A stretch of DNA of 64,000 nt from Doryteuthis pealeii (Eukaryota; Mollusca; Cephalopoda; Myopsida; Loliginidae). Of this stretch, positions 10,573 through 20,427 are shown in pieces (position 1 is the stretch's first letter; every line of letters starts with the position of its first letter). The notes below the pieces were generated by a model. That model saw only the letters and a list, made by a program, of their open reading frames with translations, did not search any database and was not told the DNA's origin. The stretch lies in the NCBI GenBank assembly GCA_023376005.1, contig CM042145.1:64533443-64597442 (forward strand). The letters are read 5' to 3'. The position numbers were made by a program, and so were the translations under genes.

Positions 10573-10580
10573 TGACGTCA
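10573..10580. promoter_or_regulatory. Palindromic CRE-like octamer
   Basis: A perfect TGACGTCA, the consensus for CREB/ATF factors, lies in otherwise unassigned sequence with no gene nearby. Chance is a reasonable explanation. Confidence 0.2.
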
Positions 10581-10775
10581 TCGCAAAATGTAGATGGAAC
10601 GGTCACACCCAAAAATTGTGCTCAGTGGAAACTAACATTAATATTGACGCTAGCAAAAGAATAACTTGGCCACCAGAATGCAAATAACAACGAAGCAAAA
10701 TGCTACAACCATCCGTTGATCCTCAAGAGAATAAGCATTTTATCTCTGCTGACCCCCCGCCGCTGGCCCCAGAGT

Positions 10776-10779
10776 TATG

Positions 10780-10826
<47 letters not shown>

Positions 10827-10879
10827 GTGATATTATATATATATATATATGTATGTATATGTATATATACATATATATA

Positions 10880-10922
<43 letters not shown>

Positions 10923-10983
10923 TATATATATATTTGTACATATATATATATAAATATATATATGATGAGTCTATTTATATGTA

Positions 10984-11023
<40 letters not shown>

Positions 11024-11213
11024 TTATATATATATATATATGTGTGTGTGGTGTGTGTGTGTGTGTGTGTGTGGTGTGTGTGTGTGTATAATTTTTTTGT
11101 TGTTTAGAATCATGAAGGAAATGAAGGAAATAATGAAGATCAAGAGAGAGTAGATGTTCTACACATATCAATAGACTAATTATATATACTGACAAAGAAT
11201 ACGTGAAATCAAT

Positions 11214-11222
<9 letters not shown>
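10776..11222. repeat. AC/AT/GT compound microsatellite with a 110-bp unique core
   Basis: (AC)n, then (AT)n, then (GT)n, followed by a single-copy-looking core (11104-11215) containing GAATCATGAAGGAAATGAAG. A diverged version of this core occurs at 11460-11560 and 14152-14250, so the block has been tandemly duplicated. Confidence 0.8.
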
Positions 11223-11262
<40 letters not shown>

Positions 11263-11368
11263 GCACACGCACACATACACAAACACACATATATATATGT
11301 ATATATACATATATTATATATATATATTTGTACATATATATATATTAATATATATAGATGAGTCTATT

Positions 11369-11436
<68 letters not shown>

Positions 11437-11554
11437 GTGTATATAATTTTGGGTTGTTTAGAATCATGAGGAAATTAAGGAAATAAATGAAAATCAGTGA
11501 CATATCATTAGACTCATCATATATACTGACAAGGAATACGTAAAGCAATGATAA

Positions 11555-11616
<62 letters not shown>

Positions 11617-11640
11617 CATACATCACACACATACATGCAC

Positions 11641-11678
<38 letters not shown>

Positions 11679-11751
11679 ATCATTGAATTCGTCTTGCATC
11701 TGTTAGTATTTGTATATTCAGAGTGACTGAAGCGAAGCAAAATTTATCTAA

Positions 11752-12352
11752 TCTTATTATAATGGAGATTGTGTGTTTTTCTGTCTGTAACCGAAACTAT
11801 ATTACTAATCGAGTCACAATTAGCATAGTTATTTACATCACATTCTCCATGATTTTATTTATATTTAAACCTCAATTATTAATAAAATTGCTTCAACTTT
11901 TTATTAGTGTTGTCCATATCTACATACTAATAACATGCTATTGTATTTATATATACAAAAAATACCGGTTTGCAGTGTGAATGGGAAGGCTAATTTGCAT
12001 ATTGATATTAAAAATGTGATTTTATTAAATATGTGCTTAGTATTATTGATTTCTAACTGTTTGGTTTATTTTAATGAATATAAGCAAAAAATCTCTCAAT
12101 GAATCTTAAATGAAATCCATTAACAAGAAAAAATAACTGTCATTTTATTCTTTATTCCCTAATTTAACTAAATAGTTGAATAAGAAATTCAGCAATGAAA
12201 GACGGGAGTGATGGAAGAGTAAGTTTCATTTCTATTTTTCTATTATACCCCCACTCTGTTACATATCTTTTTGTCTGCCTCTAATTTAATACGATATTTC
12301 ATTACATTAAAAACTTAAATACTTGCACCCGGAGGGTGCATATATTTGCTAG
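11752..12352 (+). mobile_element. Non-autonomous Helitron, family A (left duplicate)
   Basis: Starts A|TCTTATTATAATGGAG and ends with the hairpin GCACCCGGAGGGTGC, then ATATATTTG, CTAG and T. All diagnostic terminal features are intact. 601 bp, non-coding. It is the same locus as 14426-15026 if the flanking duplication is an assembly artefact. Confidence 0.85.
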
Positions 12353-12689
12353 TTTTGATAATGAATATAATGCATTGATAAAACTGTGAAAAGGCAAACG
12401 TGGCGATTATCTGAGAGGAATAAATGTGACTTTGTAAAAATGAAACTGACATTTGTGAGAAAAATTATCTGTAAACTAATTAAATAATTTAACCCTTATT
12501 TTCGTTGTTCATATTGTTATCACATTTTAGGTGATTCATTTCCTTCAAGGGAAGATATTCGTTAGGAAATAGTACCCCCCAGACACACGCAACACAAGAT
12601 ACAAAATACTTACTTTATGCTTTGAATAATTGGATACAAAACAAATAGTGTATTATTTGGATTGTTCGGACTATTGTCCTCATCTTATT

Positions 12690-12850
12690 ATGATTATATC
12701 TGCCCTGTCGTCTGGGGTCTTAGAATACACCGACTGCACCCTTGCAGAGGGGTAAGACTCCCCCAATGGGGCCACCTGGTGGTCGTGGGTGGCACCCCAT
12801 AATGCTTAAGGATGGAACCCAGGTGGTGACCAGTCCATGACATGCAATAC
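12690..12850 (-). repeat. Interspersed repeat R, module 4 fragment
   Basis: Minus-strand match to the R 3' part, including GTCTTACCCCTCTGCA and CACCTGGGTTC. The duplicate lies at 15360-15530. Confidence 0.7.
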
Positions 12851-12871
12851 TTTCACTTAGGCCCTTACCTA

Positions 12872-12926
<55 letters not shown>

Positions 12927-13145
12927 ACTCCCATGAACCTTCCCTCACATATATAAGAGCATTAAAAAAAAGAAATAACCCACCTCATAGAGGTTCTTTA
13001 CGGAACAAATGGACATGCTACTACTAACACATCCGTCTACCTGAATTTTAATAGCATGTCAAACCCTCAAAAATACTTTTTTATAGTTCTTCTACAATGC
13101 TCTCCTTTCAAAAAATCTATAAACAATTTCTTCAAATAAGAAATT

Positions 13146-13184
13146 TTCTCCTGACGATGACCTAAGGTCGAAACTAGTTGAGAA
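13146..13184 (+). ncRNA. Hammerhead ribozyme motif of a PLE (left duplicate)
   Basis: In order: stem I TTCTC, box CTGACGA, one extra T, stem II GACC/GGTC with loop TAA, GAAA, stem III AC/GT with loop TA, cleavage residue T, closing stem I GAGAA. All stem positions pair. The extra base after A9 is like a natural insertion known from a chrysanthemum viroid ribozyme. It lies upstream of PLE coding remnants on the same strand, as expected for a PLE pseudo-LTR. Confidence 0.75.
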
Positions 13185-13243
13185 TAAAACAACATACAAG
13201 AAATATTCCTGATTGTCTTATTACTTTTTGTTTATATACTATA

Positions 13244-13285
<42 letters not shown>

Positions 13286-13299
13286 TATATAAGGTAGAT

Positions 13300-13805
13300 A
13301 GATGTATTATAAAGTAAATTTCGGAAATAGAAAACATAATAAGAAATTAAATGGTGAAAGTATCAATTATACTAATGATTTCCAAAATAACAGAAGGGAT
13401 AATGACTGAAAAATATCAGTAAAAATGAAGATAATAAACGAAGGTGGCGAATACAATAGTAAATGTTGAAAAAGAGGAGGGTTATATGGTTTAACCCCCC
13501 CGTTTCTGTTAATTAACTACAAAAACATTCCATATAGGAAAAATTCTTTTCTTAAAAATGCGTAGACCAAAGCCCAACTTTACCAAAATAATCCCCTAAG
13601 TAAAAAATCTTTAGATAGGAAAAAACACTGAAAAAAAAATTTAAAGTTATTCCTGGCCCACGAAACAAACGCACTAGCTTAAAAAAAAAAATTAAATTTT
13701 TCCAATTAAAAAACCACCCAATATTAGTTTTAAAATTTGCCGCCCCCACCTAAGAAAAAAAAAAAAAAAAATTTAAAAATTTTCCCCCCCCTTTTTTTTC
13801 TTTAC
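13300..13805 (+). pseudogene. PLE coding remnant, degraded left duplicate
   Basis: Parallels 15960-16300, which encodes the end of the PLE reverse transcriptase region. From 13552 the text matches 16212 onwards, but A and T runs are lengthened (for example AAAAAATC for AAAATC). Coding cannot be judged here; the right copy is the one to use. Confidence 0.6.
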
Positions 13806-13905
13806 NNNNNNNNNNNNNNNNNNNNNNNNNNNNNNNNNNNNNNNNNNNNNNNNNNNNNNNNNNNNNNNNNNNNNNNNNNNNNNNNNNNNNNNNNNNNNNN
13901 NNNNN
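13806..13905. other. Assembly gap of exactly 100 N
   Basis: A fixed-size 100-N run, the usual placeholder for a scaffold gap of unknown size. Open frames that cross it are meaningless. The sequences on its two sides overlap (see the blocks at 11223-13805 and 13906-16300). Confidence 1.
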
Positions 13906-14056
13906 ATATAATATATATATATATATATATATATTATATACACGACACGCACACAATACACAAACAACACATATATAGTATATATACAGTATATTATATA
14001 TAATATATTTGTACATATATATATATTAATATATATATGATGAGTCTATTTATATG

Positions 14057-14121
<65 letters not shown>

Positions 14122-14246
14122 TTTATGTGTATATAATTTTTGGGTTGTTTAGAATCATGAAGGAAATTAAGGAAATAAATGAAAATCAGTACATATCATT
14201 AGACTCATCATAATATACTGACAAGGAATACGTAAAGCAATGATAA

Positions 14247-14294
<48 letters not shown>

Positions 14295-14425
14295 TATATA
14301 CATACATATAATGCACATATAATATATATATATTGTGTGTGTGTGTGTGTGTATCATTGAATTCGTCTTGCATCTGTTAGTATTTGTATATTCAGAGTGA
14401 CTGAAGCGAAGCAAAATTTATCTAA

Positions 14426-15026
14426 TCTTATTATAATGGAGATGTGTTGTTTTTCTGTCTGTAACCGAAACTATATTACTAATCGAGTCACAATTAGCAT
14501 AGTTATTTACATCACATTCTCCATGATTTTATTTATATTTAAACCTCAATTATTAATAAATTGCTTCAACTTTTTATTAGTGTTGTCCATATCTACATAC
14601 TAATAACATGCTATTGTATTTATATATACAAAAAATACCGGTTTGCAGTGTGAATGGGAAGGCTAATTTGCATATTGATATTAAAAATGTGATTTTATTA
14701 AATATGTGCTTAGTATTATTGATTTCTAACTGTTTGGTTTTATTTTAATGAATATAAGCAAAAATCTCTCCAATGAATCTTAAATGAAATCCATTAACAA
14801 GAAAAAATAACTGTCATTTTATTCTTTATTCCCTAATTTAACTAAATAGTTGAATAAGTAAAATTCAGCAATGAAAGACGGGAGTGATGGAAGAGTAAGT
14901 TTCATTTCTATTTTTCTATTATACCCCCACTCTGTTACATATCTTTTTGTCTGCCTCTAATTTAATACGATATTTCATTACATTAAAACTTAAATACTTG
15001 CACCGGAGGGTGCATATATTTGCTAG
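14426..15026 (+). mobile_element. Non-autonomous Helitron, family A (right duplicate)
   Basis: Same termini as 11752-12352: A|TCTTATTATAATGG at the start, a hairpin near 15000 with one C missing, then TTTGCTAG|T. Non-coding. Confidence 0.85.
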
Positions 15027-15550
15027 TTTTGATAATGAATATAATGCATTGATAAAACTGTGAAAAGGCAAACGTGGCGATTATCTGAGAGGAATAAATG
15101 TGACTTTGTAAAAATGAAACTGACATTTGTGAGAAAAATTATCTGTAACTAATTAAATAATTTAACCCTTATTTTTCGTTGTTCATATTGTTATCACATT
15201 TTAGGTGATTCATTTCCTTCAAGGGAAGATATTCGTTAGGAAATAGTACCCCCCAGACACACGCAACACAAGATACAAAATACTTACTTTATGCTTTGAA
15301 TAATTGGATACAAAACAAATAGTGTATTATTTGGATTGTTCGGACTATTGTCCTCATCTTATTATGATTATATCTGCCCTGTCGTCTGGGGTCTTAGAAT
15401 ACACCGACTGCACCCTTGCAGAGGGGTAAGACTCCCCCAATGGGGCCACCTGGTGGTCGTGGGTGGCACCCCATAATGCTTAAGGATGGAACCCAGGTGG
15501 TGACCAGTCCATGACATGCAATACTTCACTTAGGCCCTTACCTAGTATAT

Positions 15551-15596
<46 letters not shown>

Positions 15597-15818
15597 ATAA
15601 CTCCCATGAACCTTCCCTCACATATATAAGAGCATTAAAAAAAAGAAATAACCCACCTCATAGAGGTTCTTTACGGAACAAATGGACATGCTACTACTAA
15701 CACATCCGTCTACCTGAATTTTAATAGCATGTCAAACCCTCAAAAATACTTTTTTTATAGTTCTTCTACAATGCTCCCTTTCAAAAAATCTATAAACAAT
15801 TTCTTCAAATAAGAAATT

Positions 15819-15857
15819 TTCTCCTGACGATGACCTAAGGTCGAAACTAGTTGAGAA
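15819..15857 (+). ncRNA. Hammerhead ribozyme motif upstream of PLE remnant
   Basis: Identical in all motif positions to 13146-13184: TTCTC/GAGAA stem I, CTGACGA, bulged T, GACC/GGTC stem II, GAAA, a two-pair stem III and cleavage after T. About 350 bp upstream of the PLE coding remnant on the same strand. PLEs are known to carry hammerheads in their pseudo-LTRs. Confidence 0.8.
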
Positions 15858-15906
15858 TAAACAACATACAAGAAATATTCCTGATTGTCTTATTACTTTT
15901 TGTTTA

Positions 15907-15959
<53 letters not shown>

Positions 15960-15962
<3 letters not shown>

Positions 15963-16765
15963 GATAGATGTATTATAAAGTAAATTTCGGAAATAGAAAA
16001 CATAATAAGAAATTAAATGGTGAAAGTATCAATTATACTAATGATTTCCAAAATAACAGAAGGGATAATGACTGAAAATATCAGTAAAAATGAAGATAAT
16101 AACGAAGGTGGCGAATACAATAGTAAATGTTGAAAAAAGAGGAGGGTTATATGGTTTAACCCCCCTTTCTGTAAATTAACTAACATCCATATAGGAAAAT
16201 TCTTTCTTAAAATGGTAGACAAGCACTTTAACCAAAATAATCCCCTAAGTAAAATCTTTAATAGGAAAACACTAAAAATTAGTTATTCCTGCACGAACAA
16301 CCTAGCTAAAATAATCAATAACCACAATATAAATGCACTAGAAAAATACCATAGCAACAAAATATCAGAAATAAATGCAACTGCAGAGTTAAGAATGACT
16401 GCCCAGTCAAGGGGATAATGTAATTCGGAAAATGTTGTATACCAGGCGACCATATTCCCAAAAGAAAAGGAAATGGACAAAAAAGTATTTATCGGAATTT
16501 CCGCGGGGAACTGGAAACAGATTTTACAACCACAGGCACCGTTTTACTCAACAGTAAAGGAACCAAACATAACTCTCGAATTGGCTTTTGGAAGTTAAAA
16601 GATAAAGGACTAAACCGGCATATTGAATAGAGGATTTTAAAAAGATTCACAAGACCTAGGAGTTGGGATGGCAAATGCAATTCATGCCGAGAAGAGAAGA
16701 TTCAAATTGTAAAATATAAAGAAAGAAATAAACTGCTAAATCAGAGAAACGAAATTGTGGCGATG
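15960..16765 (+). pseudogene. Penelope-like element remnant: end of RT and GIY-YIG region
   Basis: A broken PLE polyprotein. The 16212-16418 frame carries the VDKHF, NPLSKIFNRKTLKISYSC and INNHN motifs found in PLEs between the reverse transcriptase thumb and the endonuclease. After a stop at 16418, the frame resumes with ENVVYQAT and FIGISAGN, a decayed GIY-YIG core. After a shift it gives CNSC...EE, KYKERNKLLNQRNEIVAM, a typical PLE C-terminus with the two-Cys motif. At least three lesions. The catalytic palm is absent. It joins Ty3/gypsy sequence at about 16767. Confidence 0.8.
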
Positions 16766-16767
16766 AG

Positions 16768-17073
16768 GTAGTTTCAAAATATCGAAGTTGTCGAAACACT
16801 CCCCAATCACCAATACCGAATCAGGATTGATGGATCAGGTAGAATCACATTGCGGAATCGCCGATTCCTCAGGAAGCTCCAAGCACCAGTGACCCCTGTC
16901 CCTATTCCTAGCGCTTTGCCTGAGCCCCCTGAACCAATATTTGAGGATGTTCCTCAAACTAAAAGAATGGTAACTTCAACTAGGGACCAAGCCTCACCCA
17001 GTGTCACTCCAACCCCTAAGCCAATGCCATCAAAAATACCCTGTGCATTATCAAGATTACTCCCCTGTAATTA
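16768..17073 (+). pseudogene. Ty3/gypsy-type pol C-terminal fragment
   Basis: A single frame reads VVETLPNHQYRIR, then DGSGRITLRNRRFLRKL, then a Pro/Ser-rich tail to a stop at 17073. The LPN.QYR...DGS.R...RNRRFLR pattern is the integrase C-terminal segment common in Ty3/gypsy polyproteins. Protease, reverse transcriptase and integrase core are absent. Its left edge abuts the PLE remnant, so this is a truncation or recombination junction. A polypurine tract and an LTR-like segment follow. Confidence 0.7.
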
Positions 17074-17121
17074 GCCGGGTCGAAAGGAACTAACCCCCCC
17101 TCAAATGCCACTACGCCCGCG

Positions 17122-17147
17122 CAATGGGGGGGAGGAGGAAGAGGAGA
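17122..17147 (+). other. Polypurine tract before 3' LTR
   Basis: An A/G-only stretch (AATGGGGGGGAGGAGGAAGA at its left, continuing GGAGA) lies 50-75 bp after the gypsy stop codon and directly before a TGAAG LTR start. This is where plus-strand DNA priming would occur in an LTR retrotransposon. Confidence 0.55.
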
Positions 17148-17459
17148 TGAAGAATAATTAAAGTTCCAATTAACGTCGAACTGGGAAGACAAGGCAACAA
17201 ACGTTTGTAACTTAAATACAAACCCGAATAGTCACAAAGTCTACTGCAGAATGACAAGGTATTTATAAGACTCCACAATGTCATTCAAATCAAGCAGCCA
17301 AGCAACCAATCAGAACTCAAGGAATGCAATGACACAAATCACCCAAATTCATGAATGGGTCATTCTTGATTTCTATATATACCAACTGTCTTGGACACTG
17401 CTTAAGTTGTACTTAGTTAGCTACTGTTATTCAAACCTACAGTAGACTTATTGACTTCA
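17148..17459 (+). mobile_element. Probable 3' LTR of the Ty3/gypsy remnant
   Basis: Starts TGAAGAATAA right after the polypurine tract and ends TTGACTTCA, giving TGAAG/CTTCA inverted ends. TATATATA near 17377 could be its promoter box. 312 bp. The 5' LTR is absent, so no target-site duplication can be tested. From 17460 to 18010: an A23 run at 17517-17540 and unassigned AT-rich DNA with a possible reverse-transcriptase-like YADD near 17617. Confidence 0.45.
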
Positions 17460-18012
17460 ATAACTCTCATTAAAATTGATGAGTCCACATGATAAGAAAC
17501 ATGAGAAGATAAAATGAAAAAAAAAAAAAAAAAAAAAAAAGCAAACTTTGAAATGAAAATGACCAGCCTGAAAATTCCCTAATAGAGCAGACATTAAGCC
17601 ACCTACTAGCAATTCCCTATGCTGATGATTGCTTTACGCCACCCAGATAAACATCTTCAAACAGAAACATAACCACCTCCTAAAACATAAGATGAATGGA
17701 AAGCCGATACCATCACAGGAATTAAGAGAAAAATATATAAAATAAATATGTGTATACCATTTTTAATAAGATTAACGGTCTGATACAGCTCATTGGTATA
17801 TTCAGATACCTGTGTGTGGAAATGGTACCATAACCACAAAATAGCCGATTTTTAAGCTTTTTTTTCTTTATTAATTATATCGATCTGCTTATTAAAAAAT
17901 TGAACATAGAGCTCTTAAATTGGACCTGAACTCTCTAACATTTTACCGTGGGAAGAAAGGACCAGCTTAGAATCATTCTAATACCAAATTACCTGGTAAC
18001 CCACCTACGAAG

Positions 18013-18044
<32 letters not shown>

Positions 18045-18153
18045 TTACTTGAAGGCACTTACAACGCATGTATCGCATAAAATTCGATACTTTTTCTTAT
18101 AGAAAATGAACTTGACAAGTGTAATCCCGGCAAAGGATGGCTCGGTGTGTAGA

Positions 18154-18199
18154 ATACCGTACAGACTGTTTCGACTTTATTAAGTCTCATCAGCGGTAT
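18154..18199 (-). ncRNA. Hammerhead ribozyme, family RZ-C
   Basis: Minus strand: stem I ATACCG, box CTGATGA, stem II GACTT/AAGTC with a 4-base loop, GAAA, stem III ACA/TGT with loop GTC, cleavage residue A, closing stem I CGGTAT (six pairs). No deviation from the hammerhead consensus. It sits in a non-coding unit of about 250 bp (18045-18300) bounded by an (AT)n array. Confidence 0.85.
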
Positions 18200-18357
18200 A
18201 TACTAACGATTTCCCTCCGACAGAAATCGAAACCGGGACTTCAGCAGACACAGTGAAACACTAGTGAAACACTTTTATCGCCTCGGCCACAGTACACAGC
18301 TGACCATCCTAGCGAAATTTATTTATTTATCTATAGTCACCAATACATTTAAAAGTC

Positions 18358-18414
18358 CGTCTTACCAATGGTTTCGGAACATCACTTTTATGGGATTATT
18401 CCTCATCAGAAACG
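18358..18414 (-). ncRNA. Hammerhead ribozyme, family RZ-D, left arm
   Basis: Minus strand: stem I CGTTT against AGACG (five pairs with one G-U), box CTGATGA, a long stem II closed by GGAA/TTCC, GAAA, stem III ACC/GGT with loop ATT, cleavage residue A. It is the left arm of an inverted repeat (about 18337-18505) whose right arm holds a second copy. Confidence 0.75.
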
Positions 18415-18424
18415 TTGACTTTAA

Positions 18425-18481
18425 CGTTTCTGATGACGGATAATCACCTAAAAGTGATGTTCCGAAAGCATTGGTAAAACG
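18425..18481 (+). ncRNA. Hammerhead ribozyme, family RZ-D, right arm
   Basis: Plus strand: stem I CGTTT/AAACG pairs perfectly, box CTGATGA, a long stem II including ATCAC/GTGAT, GAAA, then stem III with one changed base (G opposite G), cleavage residue A. The stem III mismatch may weaken it. Ten bases separate the two arms. Confidence 0.65.
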
Positions 18482-18513
18482 GACTTTTAAATGTATTGGT
18501 GACCATACATACA

Positions 18514-18560
18514 TAAATACAGCTCTTACAGAAGTTATTGAGCACTTTATAATCATTTCT
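18514..18560 (+). repeat. Conserved pLTR-like tail shared with PLE and other units
   Basis: The ACAGCTCTTACAG then TTGAGCACTTTA segment follows the RZ-D unit. Close versions occur at 27968-28013, 53499-53538 and, importantly, at 48643-48680 beyond the PLE frame. Probably a common end used for mobilisation. Confidence 0.5.
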
Positions 18561-18610
18561 CCAATAATAATAACAAAAAACTTACTAACTATATATATAT
18601 ATATATATAT

Positions 18611-18850
18611 AGGGTCATCCACAGACACGTGTTTCGACTTATCAAGTCTCCTCAGTGTGGCTAGACATTTTGTAAGCTACCTACGGCCGGAATTGAAATC
18701 CGATCGGTTGGGTGTCAGTCCGGCACCGTAACCATTAGGCTGTCTTCACTTACAGAATGGGAAGGGGATTTTAACTGTTTTTAATACACACATCGCTTTG
18801 CGTGTAAAGGCCGTCACAAAGTGCTCCATTCCTTAGAAGAGCGTTGCGTA
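18611..18850 (-). mobile_element. Retrozyme-like unit, family RZ-B
   Basis: A non-coding unit of about 240 bp between two AT arrays, with a hammerhead at its left end and conserved text (GGGTGTCAGTCCGGCACC, TTAGGCTGTCTTCACTTACA). A longer version with two ribozymes occurs at 49018-49425. Confidence 0.7.
18619..18660 (-). ncRNA. Hammerhead ribozyme, family RZ-B
   Basis: Minus strand: stem I CCACA/TGTGG, box CTGAGGA (position 7 may vary), stem II GACTT/AAGTC with loop GAT, GAAA, stem III ACA/TGT with loop CG, cleavage residue C. Every paired position is complementary. Among the cleanest in the window. Confidence 0.88.
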
Positions 18851-18859
18851 TATATATAT

Positions 18860-19401
18860 ATATATATGAGACCTTGTCAATTGGTAGATTTTGCAGTTCC
18901 AGCAGATCATATGTGAAGATGAAAGAAAATGAAAATATAGATAGATACATTTATTATTACATTGAGGCAAATCACACAACTAAACGGTATTTTTTATGTG
19001 TAGCCTCTTTTTGGGCAATACAGTTGAAGATAATCATTCATTGTTTTAGCTTTAAAATCCTTATGGAACTACAGCAATGAGTGATTTTTCTTTTGGAAAG
19101 AGTTAATTTCATAGATTTATATTAGTGTCCAAGATCTTGTGAGAGAAGTGTCCAAGATCTTGTGAGAGAATAAAAAAAACTGTGGAATATAAGGGTGAAA
19201 GTGATACCAATTATTGTTGGAGCACTTTAAACGGTTCCCAAAAGCTTAGAAAGAGACTAGAGGGACTGGAAATCGGAGGAAGAATTGATACCATCCAGGT
19301 AAAAGTATTGTTAAGATGGGCTAGAATACTCAGAAGAGTCCTGGAGAGCTGAGGAGACTTGTCACCCAACCCCCAGTGAACCACGTGGGTGTGAAAAACT
19401 C

Positions 19402-19442
<41 letters not shown>
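18860..19442 (+). mobile_element. R4/Dong-type LINE 3' fragments with (AAT)n tail
   Basis: Two pieces of a LINE C-terminus. 18875-18950 matches the VDFAVPADH region, and 19120-19390 matches the VIPI...GAL and later Leu/Arg-rich end. Both are frame-broken. The second ends in (AAT)n at 19400-19442. It is the first of four such tails in the same orientation up to 22480. Confidence 0.65.
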
Positions 19443-19683
19443 GCATCAAAGTGATACCAATTGTAGTTGGTGCACTTGGAATGATCCCAAAAATCTTGGA
19501 AAAAAGACTGGAGGATCTGGACATCAGAAGAAAAATTGAGACCATACAGACTACAGCATTGCTGCAACCGGCTAGAATACTCAGAAGACTCCTGGAGACA
19601 GGAGACTTGTTGCCACTCAGACTCTAGTGAAATACCATCAGCTAATGTTGATGTGAAAAACTCAAAAGGAGTGAAGATAATAA

Positions 19684-19714
<31 letters not shown>

Positions 19715-19734
19715 AACAATAATAATAATAATAA
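19443..19734 (+). mobile_element. R4/Dong-type LINE 3' tail, second copy
   Basis: Begins at KVIPIVVGALG and runs through LEKRLEDLDIR and the Leu-rich end, then (AAT)n from 19678. It starts inside the previous copy's (AAT)n tail. The Helitron at 19735 then interrupts its own tail. Confidence 0.75.
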
Positions 19735-20377
19735 TCTTATTATAATGGAGATTGTTGGTTTGTCTGTCTGTAACCGAAACTATATTACTATACAAGTCAC
19801 AATTCCTTTCATTATTTACATCATATTCTTCATGATTTTATCTTTATTTAAACCTCAATTATTAATAAAATTGTTTTACATTACTTACACTGTTGACCAT
19901 ATCTACATACTAATAACATGCAATTCTATTTATATATACAACAAAATAGAGGTTTACAGTGTGAATGGGAAGGCTAATTTGCACATTGATCTTAAAAAAT
20001 TGATTTTAATAAATATATGCTTAGTATTATTGATTTCTAATTGTTTGGTTTTATCTTATTGAATATGAGCAAAAATCTCTTCAATAAATCTTAAAAGAAA
20101 TCGATTAACAAGAAGAAATAACTGTAATATTATTCTTTACTTCCTATTTTAACTAAACAGTTTAATTAGGAAAATTTACCAATGAAAGACGGGAGTAACG
20201 GAAAATGATGGAAGAATTACTTTCAAAGTTGTTCTATTTTTCAATCATTCCCCCTCTGTTCAAAATCTTTTTATCTACATTCTTATTCAGTTTCATTAGC
20301 CTTTCTAATTTAATATGATATTTTATCATAAAATTTAACTAAAATACTTGCACCCGGAGGGTGCATATATTTGCTAG
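19735..20377 (+). mobile_element. Non-autonomous Helitron, family A, inserted in (AAT)n
   Basis: Starts A|TCTTATTATAATGG and ends with the hairpin GCACCCGGAGGGTGC, then TTTGCTAG|T. The (AAT)n array is present on both sides, so the insertion point between A and T is visible directly. 643 bp, non-coding. This is the clearest demonstration here of the Helitron A/T insertion rule. Confidence 0.88.
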
Positions 20378-20425
<48 letters not shown>

Positions 20426-20427
20426 CA

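Larger units (their letters stand above)
11223..13805. other. Left copy of block duplicated across the assembly gap
   Basis: Runs in the same order as 13906-16300: AT array, the GAATCATGAGG core, AT array, (GT)n, Helitron A, an R module 4 fragment, AT array, a PLE hammerhead, then the start of a PLE coding remnant. Differences are mainly single-base insertions or deletions in homopolymers. From about 13490 the left copy degrades into expanded A, T and C runs, typical of a poorly covered contig end. Best read as an unmerged overlap rather than biology. Confidence 0.8.
13906..16300. other. Right copy of block duplicated across the assembly gap
   Basis: Repeats the left block element by element and continues cleanly into the PLE remnant. 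It is the better copy for annotation, with one hairpin base lost in the Helitron at 15002. Confidence 0.8.

Noticed and set aside
10700..11740. Open frames rich in Tyr-Ile, Thr-His and Val-Cys
   Set aside because: Translations of (AT)n, (AC)n and (GT)n arrays.
13737..14016. Open frames crossing the N gap
   Set aside because: They run through unknown bases and cannot be coding evidence.
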